Source: Scytalidium lignicola
Lineage: Eukaryota; Ascomycota; Leotiomycetes
NCBI GenBank assembly: GCA_002812745.2
Contig: NCSJ02000114.1
Coordinates: forward strand, 1 to 64,000
Length of the DNA stretch: 64,000 nt
Direction of reading: 5' to 3'
The translations under genes were made by a program, and so were the position numbers. Shown here piece after piece: positions 55,601-64,000 of the stretch; within the stretch, counting starts at the first letter, position 1, and each line of letters begins with the position of its first letter. The notes beneath the pieces were generated by a model. That model was given only the letters and a program-made list of their open reading frames with translations, had not been told where the DNA came from and did no database searches.

Positions 55601-58600
55601 ACCAGTTAGAAGCACTCGGAATGGTACTCTTAAATTCTCTAAGGCACCGTATAGTAGGTTTGCATCGTTTTTCAGTCGCTGTCCCTCGTCTACAATTAAC
55701 CCTGCCCACTTAACACGTTGGAAGAACTGTCTGTTGTAAGGATCGACTGGCGCTTCATATGAAGTAACTACAACATGGGCCCTCATGTCCGCACAGTTGT
55801 CCGGATAGAGTTCGTATTCCATGGCCATGTCACGCGCCTGCTTAGAACCATAATATGCAACGACTCGGAGGGATGGTGCCCAGTTTTTAATTTCTCGACG
55901 CCAATTTGGACATGTAGAATTTGGTGTGACGACAAGAAATGGCCAGCACTAGCTCTGATTAGTAGAAAGTAAATAATTATGTTAGTTACTCACCTTTGGA
56001 GCATCTTTAATAAGTGAAGCAAGCATCGCAATGACTTGAATTGTTTTTCCAAGACCCATCTCATCAGCCAAGATAACGTTTTTTTTCTGGTGGAAATTGT
56101 AAAGGAGCCAATTGAGCCCATCCATCTGGTATTTCATCATTTTCCCACCAGTGAGCGCTAAAGGTTGTGTTTTAAGTTCGATATTATCCTCAAAATCAAC
56201 AGTTCGAAACGCCTGAATATCCGCCTTCATTGAACTCTGTGAGCGTTGTTGGAAAGTTTTGCCGGAAATGTATTCATTATATGCAGATTCAAAATAGTCC
56301 CAAAGTTCCTTCTCATCTCTTGATGGTGGAACTTCCCAGACAGCTTCGTCATAGCCTAAGCCTTGAAATTTGACAAAGACAGTTGAAACTTTATCAATAA
56401 GGGATTCGTCGGGTAATTTAGGGTTAAAACGTCGACCCTTTTCGTATTCGACATCAAAGATGATCTCCATACGTAAATACTCCTCTGGAATTGCATCCTC
56501 ACTTTTCATTTTTGGAAGTAGGTTTATCCCTTCATCACGACGAACGAAAGCCTTACGCATGACAGCTACCGTTGTACCCCACACCCATGCTCCAGGCATC
56601 CATGTGCAGTTGAAGTAAGACCGATCTGCCCACTTGACAAGGTATTCCTTATCGTCCTCACTTATCATGTTTGTGGTGGTGCCAGGCGTGTATGAATCAG
56701 GGTTTGATGGCCGCCAAGCTACCAACCCTTGAACTTTCGAGGGCATATTGCAACAATCGTTACATTGCCAATTGTCGTTATATTCAGCTAGCCGTTCATG
56801 GCGGAGATTCCCCGTATCGTCTGGTGTTTCTGAGTTTTTTGACCGGCCTGGCAAGTGTTCAAAATGGTAAGCCCGCCGGCAGAAGTTGCAACGGAATAAA
56901 ACGTTAGTGGCATTATTGACAAGATTCTCGGACACTTCTGTAATTGGATCCTCCCCATCGTTTTCCTCTCGAAGCTTCTCTTCCTGCTTTGACGTCATCT
57001 TCTCAGAAAATGCAGCACACGCTATTCCTGGCTGTTTACAAATCTGACATATGTCTAATCGTGGAGCTAATGCGTCTTTCTTTCGCGCCAGTCCAATACA
57101 GCGTCGACACTGTAAGATGAAGCGTGCCGCTCCAACTTTTGTGACAATGTGTTCCCTATTGCTTCGAGGTCCTAGGCATATCTTGTGTATTGAAGTTGAA
57201 CAGCCTTGACAGTGGATGAGTTGGCTAGTACCTCTATTAGATCTTGTTCCCGATCCGTCACACACGTCGCATATATTTCTATGGAAATTGCGGAAAGTGG
57301 AATCTTTAGGTATCTGCTGAAAGTCTTCTCGGACGCTCATGACTTTGGTAATAACACTTTCGGAAGCATCATCGGCATAAATTTCCTCATCCACACCAAT
57401 CTCCCGCATGCTCTTATTATTTCTATGCTCACGTTTTGAACGTCGGGTCGGCTTGACAGGTGCTTCAGGAGAGGAACTCGAGGACAATCTTTGTGTCCTG
57501 CTCAACGTTTTTTTACTTCTCGCCTTTATGACACCATTACTGGCCCTCTTATTTTGTCCTAGAGCTTGACTATAAACTATCTCACCATCGCTTTCAAACT
57601 GATCATTCTCAGCTAGTTCGTCTGTGTGATCGTCTTCATCATCACTATCTTGAATAGTAGAGCGCTTATGACTAAACTTGGTGCCAGTCGTAACTGTAGA
57701 GGATCGGGTAAGACGTCCATGACTATTAGGTGCGGAAAGGCGAGTCCCATTGCGTACAAGAACATCCGAATCAGAATCATCACTCCCAGAACCATGCACT
57801 GTCCTGGATGATTGGCGACTACCCTGACGGCTTCTTCGAAGCATGCCATTCCCACGGATATGAGATACAGCAGATGTGCTAATCCGGCGTCTCTTTCTCC
57901 TAGAACCGGCTGTGAGGACATCATCATCCGAGTCTATGGAATACGTAGATTCCTCTTCAAAATAATTTTTGGGGGTCAGTCCCCTCGTACGTTTTCCTGC
58001 CGAAGAAGACATCCTGCTATGACCAATAGATCGGCCGCGTTTTGATAGGTTGGAAGTAGGATTTGAGTTGCTTTCTTTTCCACCGAAACTGAACACATCT
58101 AAAGCATTCTGACCATTTCTGAGCTTGACGACACTGCTGTGTGGTACCTAAAAAGATGAATACTTAGTATCTATCAAAGTCAAAAACTTTTCATAGTTTG
58201 AAGAACAGGGTGTTAAAATAAGTTGGTAAAGAAATAAAGTGAAGAGAACTGCTTTGATTTTCGGGTACCTATAGTTAAATGAGATGTAGAGAGCCGTGTG
58301 AACAGTGTCTCTGGTGGATCGTATAACTTATTGAAATGACTAAAGGTGAGTGTTGCAAAGGCTTGATGCTTGACAGCGCAGCGAAAAAAAAGATACGCAG
58401 CAAGATCTTCAAAAACTTGAGAATTGAATTCTGCTGGAATACTGGGAGAAGATGGAAGGTAGGTTCAAAGACAAGAGTTTGGGATAGAATGATTGACGCC
58501 CAAAGCCTTGCTTCTTTAAGAGATTTAAAGTGTGATCAAAATTGTCAAAATATAGATGAGGAATCTCAAATATATGATAACAATACAGATTCCAAAGTTT

Positions 58601-59097
58601 AGAGACCAAGCAATCTTGAGATAATCAATGGCCAAAAATGGAGCGCCAAGAAATGTCTATCTTAAAGAGTGAATTTGGTTACTCACCTCTTCCTCTACAC
58701 CATTTTCAAAACGGACTTCGTACCAAAATTCTCCACCTGCTTCTTTGCTTTCTCTCAAGACACTCTCAACAGTATTAGTCTCATCCCACTTCTCATATTC
58801 CCATGGTCGATTTGGAACTGGTACCACAACTGCAAGTTCATCTGGCTTATACTTGTCATATGCAGATTCGGCTCCAGAATCATCCTCATCTATGTATGTT
58901 TTTGGCGCTAGCTGGTATTGATCCCGCGTCTCTATGTCTGGTTTGGGATCCGATTCTGGGTCTGATTCTGATGCTCTATTGACGCTCTTATAGGCATACA
59001 GTGATTCCATTTCTGAATTATCAGAATCTGGCACCACATGCCGTGTTCTTCTAGGCTTCATGTTGAGCTCCCTGTTGCCAGAGCGTGGGACACTCAT
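52614..59097 (-). CDS. Mit1-type CHD chromatin remodeler with PHD fingers
   Basis: Nine exons: 59097-58687, 58147-55994, 55948-55603, 55546-55393, 55342-54759, 54707-54693, 54636-54106, 54058-53441 and about 53384-52614, roughly 1860 residues. The N-terminus has a chromo-like barrel (EFWYEVRFENGVEEEV). Two PHD-like zinc clusters follow (HRNICDVCDGSGTRSN, about 433; DICQICKQPG to NDNWQCNDCC, about 503-590), then a chromodomain (EYLVKWADRSYFNCTWMPGA, about 640). The ATPase has [14 protein letters not shown] (about 831) and a DEGQ box in place of DEAH, as in fungal CHD/Mit1. Exon 6 is only 15 nt. A C-terminal zinc cluster (PCMLCRQHHPRNRCPLQFG, about 1768) marks the Mit1 group, the remodeler of SHREC-type silencing complexes. 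The ambiguous base at 55258 is spurious; removing it keeps the frame. The last acceptor is uncertain. Confidence 0.88.
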
Positions 59098-59818
59098 GTG
59101 GCGTCGATTGCTGGGAGCTCAAGTCTAAAGTAACAGCTTGCCTTCTTATCCACATCCATCAACAAGGGGAGAAAGGCATAGGTGTACTATGAGGCTTCTA
59201 GTACATGCTCGTATCCCACGAATGACCATCTAGGCTCAGCTAAGTAGTTTTGCAGGTTACTAAGAGGCGACTTTAGATCTCAATAGGAAGTCAAGGCCAG
59301 AACATTCATCTCTAGCAGGATACTAGAGTCATAAAAGTTCCATGGGCGCAGCCGGCACTCTAGGGACGTAGAACGGTGTCTCTTTGGCATGGCAAACATT
59401 AGGCATTGTCCTAAATGTATTTCATAATCCCGAAGAAGCAGGTACGCGACCAATTGCATTTCACATGTAGCTGACGCGAACTAACGTGAAGCAGGTGGTC
59501 CATGCGTCTCTTCCCTACACGTGTAGAGTGCTTTTTCTAGAAAACGACTATTAATAGCAGCTATCGTCCTCTACGCACAAGTACAACAAAGAAAGTGGTA
59601 CTAAGTAGGAGGAGCACTGTAATTGAAGTTAATGCAAGGAGGTATATAGAGTATTCTTGAATATGTCTCGCGTTTAGACCGTATATTTTCTTCTTTTTCT
59701 TGGGAATCCATAAAGCCTAGACCTTCGTGGGTGGATCGGCAGCAAATCGACAAAATCGCCAATAAATTTCTCGCAGCTTAGCAGTCCGCAATACTTCCTT
59801 GCTGCATCTAGAAATGCA
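59098..59818. promoter_or_regulatory. Divergent intergenic region, Mit1-type gene / MRM1
   Basis: 721 bp between start codons; nothing recognisable beyond AT-rich sequence near MRM1. Confidence 0.4.
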
Positions 59819-61555
59819 ATGATCAATATCATCCTTTTTAGAACTGCTGGCAGATTGAGAGCAGGATTCACTGTGCAATCGCATTTACGCTCCACCATAT
59901 GTTCTGTGAGATATGCGTCTGTGAACACAGCCATTAATCGCGGCATTCGACGATCTAAAGGTGTTGGATTTCGGGGGAAGGAGAAAACTCAATCTCAAGA
60001 TGCAATAGAAGATCGCCTTGTTCGACGGTCTGCCAATTCGGCAACTAGCCAGGATGCCAGTAGGAACCTTGCTGCGGAGGGAACAAGTAGGCAACCAAGG
60101 AGGAGTGCTGAGACTGGATCGCACGTGAAAATACGCAAGGGCAAGAGGGAGATAAAGGATGATCGAGGACCACCTCCTAGGAGATCGCGCGCTGCTAGAT
60201 TCTATGACCCTAATAGTAGCTTCGGGAAGAAGAGTATTGTGTATCAAGAGAAGCTTGCGAATGGCGAACTTCGTACAGATGCACGCTCAGCGAGAGGAAC
60301 CAAGAGAGCCTCTGATCGGAGCACGAACAAAAGGACATCAGAGGAAGATAAGTCGCAATGGGTATCTAAGAAGAATGGTGAACTAGGTTATGGAAAGGAT
60401 GAGAATTCAAAGAGCCAAAGAAGTTCAGAAAGAGAACGTAATCAACCTTCATATCAGTCTCAAGCGCCTAGAGAATATGACATTAAACCTGCCGTCACCT
60501 CTTCTCCAGTCAAACCCAGGTTTTCGAAAACGATAGACAATCGAATACCTCTCTCAATACCCTATACCACCACAGCTTCAGAGTTCCTTTATGGTACATC
60601 AGTCGTCGAAGCAGCTTTGAAATCCCACCGAGTCCCTCGCCGAAAGCTTTATAAACTCTACGTATACACTGGCGAAAATCGTGATAAAATAGATCGCGAC
60701 ATAGCGATTGAGCATTTGGCAAGGAGAAACGGCGTGGAAGTAGTCCATGCAGGCCCAGATTGGCTTCGGCTTATGGATAAGATGAGTAGAGGAAGACCTC
60801 ATAATGGGTACATTTTAGAAGCATCACCTCTACCAAAACTGCCCGTGACAAGTTTAGGAGAACTCGTGAGTAACGAGAGTAATGTCACAGGGTTTAACGT
60901 CCAGTTGGATTATCAATCACGGGAAGAAGCTACCATCAACGGCACGGAGAACTTCATTCCCTTCAGACCAAGTGTGCGAGGACGGAAACCATTTGTTCTA
61001 TTACTAGATAGTATCGAAGATCCGGGTAATCTAGGGGGTATCATTCGCACTGCATCATTTCTAGGTGTTACTGCTGTGGCGATATCAACCCGCAACAGCG
61101 CCTCATTCACGCCAGTCGTTTTGAAAGCATCTGCAGGGGCATCAGAGAACATCAACCTCTTTTCCGTCAGCAAACCAGCGGGGTTCGTGGCAGACTCAAA
61201 ACTTGCTGGGTGGAAAGTTTATGGTGCTGTTGCTCCCTCACGAGACAGTGCTTCCACGATACCAAATATAACCACTGCCGAATTGGATGACCCCCTCTCT
61301 GAAGACCCTTGTCTCCTCATCCTTGGAAATGAAGGCGAAGGGATAAGGCGAAATCTGAGAAGCAAAGCTGATGTTGAGCTAGCAATTCAGGGAACGGCAC
61401 AGAGGTATACGGTCGATAGCTTGAATGTTAGTGTTGCGACTGGGATTTTGTGCGATGCTTTTCTGCGACGAAGGGCGAAGACGAAGTATGAACCACTGGT
61501 AGAGAAGGCTGAAAGAGGATCTAATAGTACCAGCATCGAAAGCGATTTATTCTGA
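59819..61555 (+). CDS. MRM1: Mitochondrial rRNA 2'-O-ribose methyltransferase MRM1
   Basis: Single exon, 578 residues. The N-terminus MINIILFRTAGRLRAGFTVQ is a mitochondrial presequence (Arg-rich, no acid). Residues about 40-235 form an unusually long, charged, Arg/Lys/Ser-rich linker. The SpoU substrate-binding domain begins at FLYGTSVVEAALKSHRVPRR (about 260). The knotted SpoU methyltransferase domain (about 385-560) has all three motifs: LLLDSIEDPGNLGGIIRTAS (motif 1), LLILGNEGEGI (motif 2) and VDSLNVSVATGILCDAF (motif 3), the AdoMet-binding knot. MRM1 methylates one guanosine ribose in the peptidyl-transferase region of the large mitoribosomal rRNA. Convergent with the C1-THF synthase gene. 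Confidence 0.93.
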   Translation: MINIILFRTAGRLRAGFTVQSHLRSTICSVRYASVNTAINRGIRRSKGVGFRGKEKTQSQDAIEDRLVRRSANSATSQDASRNLAAEGTSRQPRRSAETGSHVKIRKGKREIKDDRGPPPRRSRAARFYDPNSSFGKKSIVYQEKLANGELRTDARSARGTKRASDRSTNKRTSEEDKSQWVSKKNGELGYGKDENSKSQRSSERERNQPSYQSQAPREYDIKPAVTSSPVKPRFSKTIDNRIPLSIPYTTTASEFLYGTSVVEAALKSHRVPRRKLYKLYVYTGENRDKIDRDIAIEHLARRNGVEVVHAGPDWLRLMDKMSRGRPHNGYILEASPLPKLPVTSLGELVSNESNVTGFNVQLDYQSREEATINGTENFIPFRPSVRGRKPFVLLLDSIEDPGNLGGIIRTASFLGVTAVAISTRNSASFTPVVLKASAGASENINLFSVSKPAGFVADSKLAGWKVYGAVAPSRDSASTIPNITTAELDDPLSEDPCLLILGNEGEGIRRNLRSKADVELAIQGTAQRYTVDSLNVSVATGILCDAFLRRRAKTKYEPLVEKAERGSNSTSIESDLF

Positions 61556-61983
61556 TTGTACACTATTGTAGGATTGTATGATTATCTAGCATTAGGGCTA
61601 CTACGTTTAGAGAAATTTGCCCTTAGGAGTAAAACTTAAAAGTTGAAGTTTAGAGGTAGTCTCTATTATTGTAAATTAGATGCACATATGAAAATCACTT
61701 ATCAATTGCTCGAGAACCATGCAAGTCTTGCTCATATTCATCGTTCAATGCCATTGTTAAAATGGAGTGGATATCTATATCTAGTTCCATCGTCGATATA
61801 CCATCTATGATTTCCAAACGCCTACAGCTGTTGAGAGTAAGGTATTCTCCAAGCCAAGTTTGTACGTTGAATGTACAATTACCGATCAACCCTCTAACGC
61901 TATGCTTTTGTTGAAATTTCCCTTAAAGCCCATTAAATAGAAAGAAAAAACAATAAAGAAAGAAAGGAGGAAGCAAGGGAGAA
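61556..61983. other. Convergent 3' region, no gene seen
   Basis: 428 bp between the 3' ends of MRM1 and C1-THF synthase. A 64-codon minus frame (61889-61695) lacks recognisable content. Confidence 0.5.
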
Positions 61984-64000
61984 CTAGAAGAGGCCTTCTA
62001 TGTCGCCTGTTTCGGTATCTATATCAACATTAAGATAACCGGGAGCAGTGGGCAGCCCAGGGATAGTTTGAATATCAGCCGCAAGTGCATATCTGGGGAC
62101 AAATCAGCGCTCCGTTGGTAAAATATTAAGCTATTTTGATAGCACTTACAAGTATCCTGCACCAACAGCAAGTCTCACATCTCGAATGGGAACCGTAAAT
62201 CCTTCTGGTGCACCCTTCAGATCTGGGTCATGCGATAGACTATACTGCGTCTTCGCGATACAGATTGGTAAATTGCCGAATCCTTGTTTGGTATATGTCT
62301 CGACCTTTTTCTGTGCCAATTCACTGAATTCGACCGCTGCAGCGCCGTACATATTCTTTGCGATGGCCTCAATTCGTTCCTGCACCGTTCCCTCGGTAGA
62401 GTAGAGTAGTTTGAAATTCTTCTCTTGTTCACTAGCGGCAATAACGCCCTTTGCAAGATCTACAGCGCCTTTACCACCCTCAGCCCAATGATTCGCTGGG
62501 ATAGCATCCTCAGCTCCAGCAGCGAGGGACTCCTCCTTGATCACATAGATTTCGGCTTGTGTATCAGTCTCCATCTTGTTAATGGCCACTACCACAGGTA
62601 TGCCGTATTGTCTAGCATTAGAGATGTGTTTCCTGAGATTCACACAGCCTTTCCTCAAAATATCTACGTTCTCTTCGCGGTAAACTTTGTCGAGTTGTGC
62701 TCCTGGGGCAATTGGTGGACCACCACCGTGGACCTTAAGTGCTCGCACAGTTGCGACAATCACGACCACGTCCGGGACAAGGCCAGAAGAACGACACTTG
62801 ATATTGAAGAAGCGCTCGCCTCCCATAGTAAAGTCGAATCCTGCTTCGGTGATCACAAAGCCTGCTTTAGAGTTGTGATCCTCATCTGCTTCGGTACCTG
62901 CTAGCTTCAAAGCAAGTTTATCTGCCAACACGGAGCTAGCGCCGATGCTGATGTTTGCAAAAGGTCCAGCATGGACAAACACTGGAGTTCCTTCCAATGT
63001 TTGCATAAGATTTGGCTTGATCGCATCCTTCATTAAGGCCGTCAATGCTCCCCCAGCACCAATATCATCGCATGTAACTGGATCGCCATTTCTAGAGGTC
63101 CCAATAACCATCCTGCCAAGTCTTTCTCTCATATCATCCAAACTATTACTCAAGGCAAGAATAGCCATACATTCGCTAGCAACAGAAATATCAAATCCTG
63201 TCTCACGGGACTGGCCCCTCTCTGTAGCAGCAGTGCCAACTGTAACTCCTCGAAGATGTCTATCATTGACATCCAATACACGTCGCCATGTAATAGTTGA
63301 AGGGTCAATATCTAACCTCGCAAAGCGATGGATCTCATCCTCAGTAAGATCATTAGGATTCGTCTTTTCGATACCTAGCTTCTTCAAACGGCGGAACATG
63401 ATTGGTTGAAATTCACGCTTGCCCTTCTTTACAGGGACAAGACGCTTATAGAGCGCAGCATCTTTCTGAGTGTTCTCATGAAACATTCTAGTCTCGATAG
63501 CGGCAGCTAGGAGGTTGTTGGCAGCTGTGATTGCGTGAATATCACCAGTCAAGTGAAGATTGAATTCATCCATTGGAATAACCTGACTGTATCCACCTCC
63601 AGCAGCACCTCCTTTGATACCAAAAGTAGGTCCTTGACTAGGCTGGCGAACATTTGCAAAAGCAATACGATTTAAATGACCGGCAATAGCTTGTGTGAGA
63701 CCCATGGTAGTGGTGGATTTACCCTCGCCAAGGGGAGTAGGCGTAATACCGGTCACTACAACGTAACGTCCATTACGACGATGTTCAAGACGCTTAAGCA
63801 AACTGAGGTCAACCTTTGCCTTGTATGCACCGTAGGGTTCTAACTCATGAGTCGCAATGCCAATTTCTTTAGCCACCCGAGTGATCTGTTTCGGCATCTG
63901 TGCTCGAGAAATAGCAATATCTGATGGCACAGGGGTCTGGAGCTTCAATGGCAGTGGCATGATGTGCCTTGTCTTCTGCCGCTCAAAGTAGGAGGTAGCT
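61984..64000 (-). CDS. ADE3: C1-tetrahydrofolate synthase, C-terminal part (partial at right edge)
   Basis: Exons 62150 to beyond 64000 and 62092-61984. The frame is open through the right edge, so the true start lies outside; the ATG at 63960 is internal (the sequence before it, [10 protein letters not shown], continues the linker). Seen here: [16 protein letters not shown], which opens the formate-tetrahydrofolate ligase domain, [18 protein letters not shown] (the ATP-binding P-loop), [19 protein letters not shown] and [20 protein letters not shown]. The last exon supplies [20 protein letters not shown] and TGDIEGLF, the conserved C-terminus, joined by a 57-nt intron with a GTAAGT donor. 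The missing N-terminal part should be the methylene-THF dehydrogenase/cyclohydrolase. The enzyme interconverts folate one-carbon units for purine synthesis. Cytosolic (ADE3) versus mitochondrial (MIS1) form cannot be decided without the N-terminus. Confidence 0.95.

Noticed and set aside
58336..58609. Small frames on both strands inside the long first intron of the Mit1-type gene
   Set aside because: Lys/Asn/Phe-rich chance frames without motifs.
1..64000. CRISPR arrays, bacterial operons or phage modules
   Set aside because: None present: introns, nuclear protein families and spacing are eukaryotic throughout.

Overview
The window looks like a gene-dense nuclear segment from a filamentous ascomycete (Pezizomycotina; Leotiomycetes is my inference, not proven). 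The evidence is short GT-AG introns (mostly 45-65 nt, CTAAC/CTAAT branch sites), fungus-specific proteins (MIC12, Mit1-type remodeler, AP-3 mu, ALG13, Ste7-type MAPKK) and a Tc1/mariner copy whose stop codons mostly look like C-to-T decay. Exon joins were assigned by hand from splice signals plus reading frame, and total lengths were checked to be multiples of three.

Layout. 1-1600: decayed Tc1/mariner transposase reached by an in-frame 12-bp minisatellite. 2418-16789: housekeeping block with a PPR protein, mitoribosomal bL17m, UTP25, eIF3f, an R3H/SUZ protein, a zinc-knuckle RS protein, CWF18 and MIC12. 16790-19424: the only clearly accessory stretch. It holds a decayed reading frame with faint HeLo-domain resemblance, then a hypothetical gene ending in five copies of a 15-residue motif spaced 36-37 residues apart. 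Motif layout and period recall HET-s-type prion (HRAM) amyloid repeats; this is the best candidate for something undescribed. 19583-34185: AP-3 mu, a DMAC1-like protein, an orphan multi-pass membrane protein, RRP4, fatty aldehyde dehydrogenase, mS35, ALG13, a HAD hydrolase and a Ste7 MAPKK. 35322-59097: chromatin and transcription genes (SPT6, ISWI, Mit1-type CHD remodeler) mixed with OSH3, a HAPSTR1-like protein and a CCCH zinc-finger protein. 59819-64000: mitochondrial rRNA methyltransferase MRM1 and the 3' part of C1-tetrahydrofolate synthase, which runs off the right edge.

Functionally this is ordinary core genome: mitochondrial translation and inner-membrane organisation (PPR, bL17m, mS35, MRM1, MIC12, DMAC1-like), ribosome biogenesis and RNA processing (UTP25, RRP4, CWF18), translation initiation, trafficking and lipid handling, and chromatin. 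Divergent pairs share short intergenic promoters. Sequence-quality issues matter: ambiguous bases beside A/T homopolymers act as spurious extra bases in coding sequence, and SPT6 carries an apparent one-base deletion.
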